A DNA stretch of 64,000 nucleotides, from NCBI GenBank assembly GCA_017429695.1, contig JAFROK010000033.1, positions 30,223-94,222 of the forward strand. The letters run 5' to 3'. The DNA is from Clostridia bacterium. Lineage in GTDB: Bacteria; Bacillota; Clostridia; Christensenellales; Aristaeellaceae. Of this stretch, positions 21,187 to 32,600 are shown piece by piece (positions within the stretch are counted from its first letter, which is position 1; every line of letters starts with the position of its first letter). A program made the translations under genes and the position numbers. Under the pieces are notes generated by a model that did no database searches, was not told the origin of the DNA, and was given only the letters and a program-made list of their open reading frames with translations.

Positions 21187-23253
21187 TTACATGTTCGTTT
21201 CTGCCCCTACAACGCGTACCTCAACGCGCCAGTAATGTTGGTAGTTGCTCTCGTCCACCACAATATCCATCTGTTCCTCGGTGGCGCCTTCAACCTCAAT
21301 CCAGTTCACGTTGTCAACGCTTTCCATCCATTGCAGAGTGTATTCAAATCCTTCATACCCGCTCAGTTCGGCAGTGAAATGTGCTGTAGATCCGAATCCA
21401 GGATTCTCATCATCCCATGTCAGCACAACGTTAACGGCTCTATCTTCCGGCAGCTCGGGAATGATCTCTTCCTCGACTTCTCCGGCAGTCTCTTCAGTGA
21501 CCTCTTCAACAACCGCTTCCGTTGTCTCTTCGTTGGTCGTTTCTTCAGCAGCCTCTTCAGCCGTTTCTTCCGAATCTGTTGAAACATTCAGTTCAAACGT
21601 TTCAGACACCGTGCCATCCTGCATCACGAAGCGATATGCCCCTTCACCGGCTTCGACCATCACACTGTCGCCATAACCGATCTTTTTCCATTCGCCTTCT
21701 TCATTCAACGCCTGCCAGGTGCATACACCGGTCTGTTCTGGATCCGCGTTGGCGTTCAGCGTTACGATGCCTTCATTCTCTTCGGAAGCCGTCACCCACG
21801 CGAAGGTTGTTGTGGCTTCATCGGCCGCTTCTCCCACAGTTTCTTCGCCGGCGATTTCATCATCAGAAGTCTCTTCAGTGATCTCCTCATCAGCTGCATC
21901 TGTGGCTTCTTCTTTGATTTTTCCAGCCGTTACTTCTTCAGCAACTTCATCATCGTCCGCTTCCTTTTCAGCCGCTTCTTCGGTCGCTTCGTCAGTCACT
22001 TCTTCAGCAACTTCTTCATCGTCTGCTTTCTCTTCAACCGCTTCGTCAGCTGTTTCATCAATCGCTTCGGTTACTTCTTCAACAGTTTCTTCCGCAGCTA
22101 CTTCTTCAGCAGTTTCTTCGTTGTCCACATTTTCTTCGATTACTTCTTCAACTATTTCATCGGTTGCTTCCGCTATTACTTCTTCAGTTGCTTCTTTAAC
22201 TACTTCCTCGTTTTCTTCCACAGCTGCTTCTTCAGCTGCTTCTTCGGTATCCGTTTCTGTTTCAGTCTCTTCCGCCGACCGCTCGGTCCAGTTCATCCGG
22301 TATTCTTCGGAAATGATACCGTCTTCCAGCTGGAAGCGAATCAGGTTGTCAGCATTCTCTTCGGTGATGGTCAGCTCCAGCTTCTTGCCCTTGCCAATCT
22401 CCTGCCAGATGCCTTCTTCCCACTGCTCATCCCGGATTTCCCAGCGAACTTCACCGTTCAGTTCAGATTCAACCTTTGCCGTCAGGATAATCACATCGCC
22501 AATATAGGCTTCTTCTGTTTCTTCCCGAACGATCTTGGCCCGAACTGTTGCTGCTTCTTCAGCTTCTTCGGTTTCCGTGGTCTCTTCAGTGCTTTCGATT
22601 TCTTCAGTCTCTTCGGTTTCCTCAGCGACTTCAGTTTTTACTTTGTCTTCCTCACTGATCCTTTCAGAGGCCTCAATCAGCTCTTCAGTTACCTCAGGAA
22701 TGAAACCGGCCACAACTTCCGGATCAATGTATCCGGCGTCGTCATCCAGTTCCTGATATTCTGCTTCGTCTTCTGGAATCGTGTATCCTTCAAGCTCGTC
22801 GTATTCTTCTTCGGATTCCTCAGTTCCTTCGGTTTCAAGGCTCTCTTCAGATTCAAACGCCTGTGCATCTTCAGTCGTTTCTTCAGTTACTTCTTCAATC
22901 GCTGTTTCTGCCTGTTCTTCGGCGTTCTCATCAACTTTAGCACTGTCGGTATCTTCGGTCCCATCAGTTTCTTCGTTCGTTTCGGTTACTTCAGCAGTTT
23001 CAGTTCTTTCGGCTGTTTCTTCAACGACAACATCATCGCCGGCTGTCTCATTGGCTTCTTCAGCAATTTCGGTAGTCTCAACCGAAACTGTTTCTTCAGC
23101 CAGTTCCGTATTTTCCAAGTTCTCGGTTACGTTTGCTTCCGTATGATCTTCGAAGATTTCTTCCGCCTCTTCCGCAAAGGAAGCAAACGAAACGCAAACC
23201 AGCAGAATGCCGGCCAAGATCAGCGCGGCGATCCTCTTGATTCTCTTCGTCAT
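21187..23253 (-). CDS. Secreted Glu-rich protein with three Ig-like domains (partner of the LRR giant)
   Basis: 688 residues; function not recognised. The start is the ATG at 23253 (MTKRIKRIAALILAGILLVC, a signal peptide ending ...FASFAEE), with GGAGG eight bases upstream. Most of the chain is low-complexity Glu/Thr/Ala/Val sequence (repeated EETAEEVTEE-like), strongly acidic. Three short beta-rich, Ig-like stretches interrupt it: one around 250-330 (GDVIILTAKVESELNGEVRW), one around 480-560 (WVTASEENEGIVTLNANADP) and a C-terminal one ending ...YQHYWRVEVRVVGAETNM. The last has the WxxSxDxxxWxxIxGA pattern of bacterial Ig-like domains. It has no anchor. It sits directly upstream of a giant gene, as does its counterpart at 34973; probably co-transcribed. 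Confidence 0.8.
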   Translation of the reverse strand: MTKRIKRIAALILAGILLVCVSFASFAEEAEEIFEDHTEANVTENLENTELAEETVSVETTEIAEEANETAGDDVVVEETAERTETAEVTETNEETDGTEDTDSAKVDENAEEQAETAIEEVTEETTEDAQAFESEESLETEGTEESEEEYDELEGYTIPEDEAEYQELDDDAGYIDPEVVAGFIPEVTEELIEASERISEEDKVKTEVAEETEETEEIESTEETTETEEAEEAATVRAKIVREETEEAYIGDVIILTAKVESELNGEVRWEIRDEQWEEGIWQEIGKGKKLELTITEENADNLIRFQLEDGIISEEYRMNWTERSAEETETETDTEEAAEEAAVEENEEVVKEATEEVIAEATDEIVEEVIEENVDNEETAEEVAAEETVEEVTEAIDETADEAVEEKADDEEVAEEVTDEATEEAAEKEADDDEVAEEVTAGKIKEEATDAADEEITEETSDDEIAGEETVGEAADEATTTFAWVTASEENEGIVTLNANADPEQTGVCTWQALNEEGEWKKIGYGDSVMVEAGEGAYRFVMQDGTVSETFELNVSTDSEETAEEAAEETTNEETTEAVVEEVTEETAGEVEEEIIPELPEDRAVNVVLTWDDENPGFGSTAHFTAELSGYEGFEYTLQWMESVDNVNWIEVEGATEEQMDIVVDESNYQHYWRVEVRVVGAETNM

Positions 23254-23560
23254 TTCAGGTTCCTCCATCTTTGGTCCGGTTGTTTTTGCTCAATATTCGT
23301 AAAGGATTCTACCTTTACGATAACCATTCTACTCATTCAAGGTGATGTACAAGGTTACATATACATTTATTTCGATATTCTTACATGTTTTTGTTAAAAA
23401 ACTGGTAAAAGCTATATTTTGCACACATTTTCGCTGAATGCTAGTATTTTCCATGCTTTTTGGCACTTCCGCCTTCTTTTGATTATATTGCAAAGTTACA
23501 TTATTTTCTTGTTAGCAAACGTTTTCACGTGCCAGTCCCGTATTTGGTTACATCTCGTCC
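23254..23560 (-). promoter_or_regulatory. AT-rich control region before the second surface-protein pair
   Basis: A 307-nt AT-rich gap without a gene. In the transcript sense a perfect 8-bp hairpin CGTAAAGG-tagaat-CCTTTACG (23319-23298) lies about 45 nt before the start codon at 23253. A TATAAT is present further upstream but has no acceptable -35 at the right spacing; TTGTAC-15-TAGAAT is a weak alternative. The promoter is therefore not assigned with confidence. Confidence 0.35.
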
Positions 23561-23598
23561 AAAAAGCAGCAGGGACCAGCTCATTACAAGCCGGTCCC
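23561..23598 (-). terminator. Intrinsic terminator after the Cna-B giant gene
   Basis: Minus strand GGGACCGGCT-tgtaatg-AGCTGGTCCC (10-bp stem, one G-U) followed by TGCTGCTTTTTGG, 21 bases after the stop at 23619. It separates the two pairs into two transcription units. Confidence 0.8.
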
Positions 23599-23618
23599 CA
23601 AATAATCATAAGTCTTCT

Positions 23619-26600
23619 TTAGTCAAAGCAATCTCCAACATGATTGATATACACTTCAACACCCAGTGCAGTCGGGTATTCATCAAATATCGCATAGCTT
23701 CCGCCAGGCACCTTCGGATACTTATACCCTTCCGGAGGTTTCGGTACGCCTACCAGTTCATTCGTGAATGTGGTTACATTCCCATTCTGCTCTTTCGTTT
23801 TCAGTTTGTAACCGATAATCTCCTGCTCCGTCCAGGTATACTCAATTTCCTGTCCGCCAGCATACTTCGGCAGTCCGGTAACCGTTGCCTGCCATCCGTT
23901 CTGTGCGCTCAGCATCACATTGGTTCCATTGCTCAACGTCATCCGGATGCTGGTCGGCCGGATATTCGCAGCATTATTGTTGTCATCCCATTCCTTCCGA
24001 ACAACAACACTGGTCTCCTCCGGCTTATGAGTGTTCCGGATGGTATAGCCATTCACCTGGCTGGTATATCCGGGTACCGGATCTTCCGTCACGGAGTACC
24101 GGATCCGGTTGCCCCTGAATTCCTTCGGCAGGTCGGCAAACATATGCTGCCATCCGCCGGCTTCATTCAGCTGCACCGTTTCAATCACTTCACCGCCGGC
24201 ACAGAGATGTACGGTAATGCTGCCGGGGCGGATGCCATCCTGGTTATCATTGTCGACCCAGACCTTGCGCACCTGGATCTCAATCAGTTCAGGCTCCGTC
24301 TCCTCTTCGGGTTCCGGCTCATAGATATCGAACTTTTTCTGAATGACCAGTTTGCCACGTTCCAGCGTATTCGTAATCACATATCCGTTTTCTGCATTAC
24401 CCGAGATGGTCGCCTGGTATCCTTCCGGAATAGCAAGCTCTTCCACGGTATATGTGATTGCCTTTGCAGTGCCCGTTGTACCTGCCTTATTGATGTTCTT
24501 GTCCAGGTCTTCCCATACGTACTTCCAGCCGTTCGCCGCGTTCAGTGCAACCGGCTTTCCGACAGCCCGTCCATCGCCGTATAGCTGCACCTTAATTTCA
24601 GCCGGCCGGTCTTTACTGTTCGAATCATCCCAGGCCTTCCGCACGCTGACGCTGGTCTTTTCCGTCTTATGCTCGTTGGTGAATGTTGTCAGCGTGCCCC
24701 GGGTCACTGTTCCACTCAGCGTGTATCCGTTACCTGCCGCAGGCTCTTCCCAGGTATACACAATGTCCTTCAAGTCCTTGTCCACCATCGGCAGACCACG
24801 CAGTACGCACATCCAGCCGTGATCTGCGCTCAGGGTGACCGTTTTAACCTTTTCGCCGTTCGCCAGCAGGTTCATCCGGATACTTAGCGGACGCATGCCG
24901 TCCCGGTTATTGTCGTCCTTCCAGACCTTCTTCACCGCGACGGTTACTGTCTTTACCGCATCCCGCAGCAGAATGGTTCCATCCTCCCGGATGGCAACCG
25001 TAGATGCCGCGGTAATCCTACCTTCTTCATCAATGGAGAAGGTCGTATCCGTCGCAATGTCGTATCCATGCGGCGCTGTCACTTCATGCAGCGTATAGGT
25101 TTCCCCGGGTACCAGTCCTTCCAGTTTGTGCAGTTTGCCGCTTTCGCTGGTCCATTCGTCAAATACATTTCCGTCCTTGTCCAGGATCTGAATCTTGCAT
25201 CCGTTCAGTTCGTCCCCGTTATCAATATCCACCTTCTGCACTTCGACTGAGAATGCATAGTTCGTAAACACCAGTTCTTCCGGTTCCTTATCTGCTTTCG
25301 CAATAATCGTTCCGTCGCCATTGTCCATCAGTGTCACGACAATCGTTTCGATATGTGTATCATAGACTACGGTCTTATCTTCGCCCGTAACTTCAGAGAT
25401 GGTATAGGTGAACGGGCTGTTTGCAAGGTCATCCAGCGTATACGCAATCTCACTGAATACAATCGTGCCGTCTGCTGCGTTCTTCACGGTCTGCAGCGTC
25501 TTACCATCCTCATCCTTCAGTTCGAAGCTGAATTCGTCCGCTGTCAGGTCACGTCCTTCCATAACTTTCACGGCACCAGGCACATAGTGGCCTGCGGCGG
25601 TATAAGTGTTCACGAACTCAACGATCTTTGTCTCCGGTTTCTCGAAGTTACCGGCAATCGTACCGCTCGCATTGGTAGCCTGCGTGGTATATCCGTCGTA
25701 TGCTTCTTCCGTCACGGTATACCCCAGTCCGTTCGGCAGACCCAGAGCAGTCTTCTCTTCGCCGTCCTTCAGGGTAAATTCAGCCACGCCCTTTTCAAAG
25801 GTCATTTCGCCGTATGCGCCGGTGATCGTGTTATCCGCCAACATGACCTTAAACACAAATTCCTTCGCCGGTTCAGCCACACTCTTGGCACTCACCGTCT
25901 TCTTCACGGTCAGGTTGCCGTTGTCATACCTGTTGGTGAACTTCAGCGGTTCATTATTGGTGCTGTTGGTGATCTTCAGCTTACCGGTGCCTTCTTCCGT
26001 TACCCGCACCCGGACAACTTTGTCCGTATCGTTCTGCACATACGGAATGTTCCCGGTCTCCTTAATGGTATACACATATTCTTTTCCGGCATGTGCCAGT
26101 TCATATTGGATCGTTCCGAAGTCCAGATCTACACTGCCACCGGATGTCGGTTTCACAGTGATGGATGTCTTTTCAGGCATCGGTGAATCCGCAGGATCCG
26201 CTGTCACCGTAAAGGTCCATTCGTCCCTTTCCTTAAACTCACGTCCGGCGATTACCTTGGTTCCCTTCAGTGCGGTCTCACCGTCAGCGTTGTAGGTGTT
26301 CGTGAAGACCACAGGCGTTGTCACGCTGCTGTTCTCAATCTTAAGCGTGCCGTCACCATTGTCAGTGATCTTCACCGTTACTGTCTTTGCGACGTCATTC
26401 GTCACACCGTCCACTGTACCGGTTTCGGTAATGGTGTAGGTGTATGTCTTGCTAACATCCTTGTTTGTGAATTCGATCTTTCCGAAGTCAACTTCAATAG
26501 CCTTGCCACTGGCAGGTTCGATCGTCTCTGTCGTCTTCTCAGGCATCGGCGTACCATTGGCAGCTGTCACTGAGAAGGTCCACTTGTCTCCGGCCTTGAA

Positions 26601-29600
26601 ATCACGTCCAGTAATGGTCTTCTGGGCCTTCAGCGGTGTGGAGTCAATCATGTAGTTGTTTGTAAACGCAGCGGTGCCAGCTCCGTCGATCTCACTTTCA
26701 AGCTTCTTGCCTGCAACAACTGTTAAAATACGGCCGTTATTGCCAACAAGTAAATCAGCCGTTTCTTCTTCTACCCAGTATATTCCGGCCTCCAATTCAT
26801 CAGACAGTTCAGTCTTTGCAACATTGTCGCCAGCATTAAAAGCAATGCTAATAGTCTGCAGCGCAGGTTCAACCTTAGCACCGTTCGACATCGCATATAC
26901 CTTGAAAGTATATGTATTATCCACAAGGCTTTCATTTGCAGTGGTCGGGGCAGCACCGTTCACCTGGATGGTCTTGGTAACCTTCAGCTTGCCATAGTCT
27001 GCATATGTGTTCTTTACTGTTACAGTCTGGCTGGTTACGACTGTGTTGTTAACCTTGTTGCCTAACACTGCCGTAGGCACCGTCGTTCCGTACGATCCGT
27101 CTCCCAACTTGTATGTCGCAATAAACCCGGTCCCGCTTGTTTCGCTGACCGTGTAACTGCCCGCGGTCAGTTTGTGTATCGTGACTGTTCCATCGCCGTT
27201 CGCTCCGTTGCTTGCGCTTACCTTGAATTTCACTCCATTAGTAACTGCCTCGAACGTTCCGTCAACTTCTCCATCTACGTCAGCTGCCGTAATGTTCATC
27301 GCCGTCGCAGATGTTACTACGATCTCATACTCTGCACTCGCCGGTGCCATGTCGCCTTCCAGCGTCTTTACAACAACCAGGTCATATTCTTCTTTGTTGT
27401 TTGTGTACGTTGCAGCCGCCGCTCCCGTAGGCGTATTGTTCCCAGCAACAACTGTTAGCGTTACTGTGCGATTGCTGGTATTCGATGTTCCACTCTTTCC
27501 ACCAGCAATATTCGTCAGGACAAATCCTGCAACAGCTTCTTCTGTTACAACATAGTCTCCTGCCTCAAGATTGGAAACAATCGCGTCAGTGCCATTTGTG
27601 TAGCTTTCTATTGCCGCCAGGCCCGCCTTAGTGTCTGCTACTTTGTATCCGCTCGCAGTTCCGTTCGTGACCTTGATCTGCACATATTTCGTTACTTGCG
27701 TTGTTGCTGATGTCGGCCCGACTACACTAAAGATAAACTCTCCATTGACAGAACTCTTGTTCGTATCACTGCCATTCAGCGTTACGGCCTTCGTGATCTT
27801 CAGGCTGCCAGCCTGCTCTGTGTAGTTGTTTGTGAAGTCGACTGTGCCGTTCGGATTCTTACTCGACAGTTGAATTGTTGTGTTCGGTGTATCGCCTGTC
27901 TCAGTCTTTGTTCCCGCAGGTGTTGCCGTGATGGTCGTCGTCCGGGTGTATCCGCCAACGTTCGCATTCGATTCGGTGACCGTATATATCACGCCAGGCT
28001 TTACATTGTTATCTGCCGTCGTCAGAATCCACTTGTCATCCGTCATATCCGCCCAGGTCTTGGTCAGCGTTCCCGTCAAACCAGTTCCACTTACTGCGAA
28101 CGTGATCTTGTTCTTTTCAGTCGCGTCAATCGTAGCACCGGTAAAGCTCTTCGTGATCTCCAGCTGATATTTTTCGTATGTGTTTGTAATCTCGATGGTT
28201 TTCTCTGTACTGGTTGCACTTAGTGTGGCTGTCGCGGAAGTTGCCGTTGTTCCATCCACCTTGATCGAGCTCGTATGCTCATAGTTCCCGATCGTAGTGT
28301 TTGACTCCGTCACAGTGTAATCACCAAGCGGAACATTGTTCAGCGTCAGCGTGTATACGCCGTCCGTTCCCTTCACAAACTTCGGTTCCGTTGTGTCGTT
28401 GAGTGCCTTGTTTGTGATTGTTGTGAAGCCTGTCGGTCCGGTAATCGTGAACGTCACAGCGCCTTTCTGCGCATCCGTCAGATCGCTCGCGGCCGTTCCG
28501 TCGAACGTCTTCGTCACAACCAGCTTGCCCTTCTGCTCGTTCGTAAACTTCGCTTCGGTTTCGCCGTCTGTGTTCGTCGCCGCCGTCTTGTTCACTGCGA
28601 ATCCATTCGTGTCTGTAACCGCAACTGTAAAGTAATGCTTGCTCTGGTCATACTTGATATGGTTCGAAGCGCTTACGCCGTTGCTGTCCAGATCATTCGG
28701 AATATCCGTCTCTTCAATCTTGAAGTAGAACGTCTTGCCGATGTCGTTCTGATCGAAATGGAGCGTGCTGAATGTCACCGACCCGGCTGTTCCGGAACCT
28801 CCGGTCAGTTCCTTTGTTTCAGGCGTAGATAGTCTCACATATCCTGTCGGAATTTCTCCCGTCCCGTCCACAGAACCCACCTGGGTCAGCTTGAATTTGA
28901 GTGTCTTGCCCGTCAGGTCACCGCCCATGAACGTCTTCGATGCGGTAAAATTCACGTCTCCCGCTCCCGCAAACGTATTGTTTACATTCGCCGACGCGGT
29001 CTGCACCGTGCGCACCTGCGTTTCCGAATTCACCTGGTTTGCCGGGATCGTTCCGCCCAGGCCGGATGTCGCGCCCTGCGAATAGCCAGTGGGAATATTC
29101 ACTTCTGTAATTGAATATCCTGTTCCCGCCGGCAGCCCTGTGATCGTCAGCGTCTCATTATGCTTGAGGTCGATTCCGGTTATCTTTGTCGTACCATCTG
29201 TCGTATTCTTTGTATAGGTAAGTGTCTTCGAAGTGGTGCCTACTGCAGCCGGATAACTGTCCGCAAGCGTGACGTTCGCCGGCGGTGTCAGTATGATCTC
29301 AAATTCAAACTCCGTCGTAGTGTCTGTCTGCGGCTTGCCGCTCGCTGTCTTCTTCAGGCTCAGGTTACCTGTATCAATGTTGTTCGTGAACCTTGCTGTC
29401 GGCACAGTAACTGTGTCACCCCTGCTGACTGTCACCGTCGCCACATTGTTTGCTATGGTACCTGTTCCTGTCGTAAATTCAGTCTTCAGCAGCGACGTAC
29501 CGTTCGAACGTCCGGTCTCGGTGATCGTGTAAGTATCGGCTTTCAGGTTTGCAACCGTAACCGTACCGTCATTTGCAATGCTTACATCCGAATCGGTTCC

Positions 29601-32600
29601 GTTCAGGCTTGCTGTTCCTACGTTGTTAAACACAACCTGAATCGTTTTTTCTACCTTGTCAGTCAGTGTTGTGCTCTCAATCTTGAAGGTGTATGTCCCT
29701 GCCACCAATGCCTTTTCAACATTGGTGTTCGGTGTCGTACCGTTCACGGTCACATTCTTCTTGAACTTCAGAGAACCAGTCAATATCGTGTTCGTGATCG
29801 TACCGCCACTTAATGCATACTCTATTGTCTTGCCTTCGCCGTTGTTATATGCAGGCGCTGCGTATCCTTCAACTGCAGTTTCTTCGACTCTGTATTCGTA
29901 TTCAATTCCGTCCGAATTGTACTTTGGCAGATTTGAATAGGTGTACGTATTATCATTCCATGCAAACTGGATCGGAGAAGCTACTCGTACCACTTCCCAA
30001 ACAGAGTCATCTGCCACTGGCTTCGCAGTCCGTTTAAGTGTTAACGTAATCTCCTGTGCATTATTGTGGACTTTATCGCCATCATTCAACCATTGTTTTG
30101 TTCCATCAACCGTCACAGTCTTGCGCTGGTTAACAAACTGAATAGCTTCTGCTGAATTTGTTGATGATATTTCAGATAAATAATTTGGATCAATCCTGTA
30201 TCTATTTACCGTTTTTGTTTTTGGTATATTTGATTCTTCAAATTGTAATTTATTATCACTGTCAAGATCGTATACTGTAGCAACATACTGGGGTGATTCA
30301 GCAATAGATGAAGCATTCAAGCCTTCAGCATTTAGTTTGTAATACGTTTCAGTTTCCGTTGTTTTAGCGGTTGATCCTGTTATATTGACTCCAACAACAG
30401 TTTTTACAATATATTGTGTGGTATCAATGTCATATTCCTCAGTATTTTTGTTTTCACTCCGCCCGGTCTCATAAATGCGATAATAGTGTTCCCCCTCATC
30501 GGCAATTGTATATTGTAATTCAGGGAAAACAATCCTACCTCCGATATTTTCTGCTGTTTTTCGATCGCTTGTTTTCCATCCACCATGTTCATTGTCCCAC
30601 TCTTCCATAACAAAGGTAAACTTCTCTCTTTCAAGTGGGATTGTATTTTCTTCACTGCCAGGCAGATGCATCCGTTTTTTTGCTTCAAAGCCTATTTCTG
30701 CGCCAGTGTATGTCCAGCTTCTGTTCTGATAGTAGAAATGCCATTCTGCTCTGGAAATAAAAGTTCCGCTGGTCAAAATTGTACCTGCGCCGTCTTGTTG
30801 AGTGACTTTACTGGCATTCGGGGCAAGAATCAAGCCCGATGCTGTGACCAAGTCTAGCGTTTGAGCCTGGTATGCATTAAACGTAATGTGACGCATAATG
30901 TCCTGATCCCAAGCTTTTGCGGCATCAGACAAACCGTTGCTGTTTGCAAATTCACTCGTTTGTGTTGATGTTGACCTCAGTTTTGAATTTGTGTTTTGAG
31001 GATCATATATATTGGCTACCATTTTCCCGATTTTTACGTTTGTGCCAGGAACATTAAACACAATGCTTTGGCCAGGCAGCTTATTAATCTCCCACCCTGT
31101 CTCCGTCATTTTATCCGCGATATTCTTGCAATCCACATAAATCGTGATTCCATCCGGAAAATCAGTAACATCCAGAGCAAGATTGCCATTATTCACCTTA
31201 TCAGGTGTGACTGTCTTTTGGGCAGCGTATGCTACGGATTGGCTCTTCCCATACTCAATCAAATCATCTACGTAGTTATTAATTGACGTCTGAGATGCGG
31301 AAACCAGATGGTAGCGGCCAGGAGCGGCATTAATTCTTGACTTCATTTCATTATGAATTTTGTTGTCAATATCTGCCTGCTGCATGAAAATGTACAGGTT
31401 GTTATTTTCCGATTCAATCCACAAAGGAGTTTCCGGATCTACGCTACCAATGAAGAATGGAATATCGCTTCCGCCAGCACCATTCACACTATTGTTAGAA
31501 TTATCGTAAAGTTGCTTAACCGCATAATTAGTTTCTGTATGACCATATTGTTCATAGCGATTTGCTATAACACCATATTCCGCCGCTGTCCCTATTATGT
31601 CATGAGGGCCTACAGCAGTATCATAATGAGCCTCTGTCAATGTTATATAGTGTGTAATTGTTGATATATTGCCACTGACTGCAACATTCTTGTCGAGGAA
31701 AGCACCACCTTCATCAATTAAATCTGTGTCGTAATCTACATCATAGTATTTGCTGCCAATCTTTATCGGATGCCCTTCATTCACTATTCTGCCATTTTGA
31801 GTCAATCTCAAAGTATAAGATTCGTTGCCGGTAATGAGATTTGGATTATTTTCAACAGATGCTTTTTCATTCCAATAGAACACCGGGCTTTCCCCAGTCT
31901 GATCTTCCAGAACGTACGTAATAACTGTATTATCTCCAGTTGTCGTTACATTCGTTGTCCCATTGTTTCCGTAACTCGTTCCTGAAGAATTTGTTGATAA
32001 AACCGCATTGTTCAGTTTATCTGACACGTTACTGGCATGTTTTACTTCTTCATTCAGGTGTATACTCGTATCCTCAATTGCTCCTGCTGAAGTCGGTATA
32101 ATAACTTGCACTCGATATATTTTCTTTGTTGATTTGTATAAGCCAAGTTGTGTCTGGGTTTTAATGATCTTATTTTCATTATCCAGTGTAGCTTGTGCAT
32201 GGTACGTCCCAGCATCGGTACTTCTCCAGTTCTTGTTATACCAGAAATCAAAGCCGGGAATGCTATCTGTTCCGTTATTCTCAGCCTCCTGAATACTCGT
32301 AGGAAATGCTGTCCCCTCTTTCAGTTTGTACATTCGAACAGAACTGGTATACACTGTAGGATCATAATGAAGCGAGCCACCATCAATATCTATTTCATTA
32401 TCATCAACAAGCTGGAAAAGATCTGTTACATTAATTGTTGTAGTGTAACTGCCGTCAGTATTTTGGGTTTCTATATTTGCAGAAACGATCTTGTAACCTA
32501 CTGTTTTCCCGTTATTGATCTTCTTCAGCTTCACAAGATAATAGAGCGTTCCGCTCAGGTTGGATTCAACATGTTGCGGCGGATTTTCGCTGTCTGATAT

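Noticed and set aside
21719-23146. Ser-rich plus-strand frames
   Set aside because: They mirror the Glu-rich codons (GAA/GAG read backwards as TTC/CTC and TCT/TCA in other frames) of the acidic protein.
23254-23560. TATAAT in the gap before the second acidic gene as its promoter
   Set aside because: No -35-like hexamer lies 16-18 bases upstream and there is no extended -10; the assignment would be guesswork.
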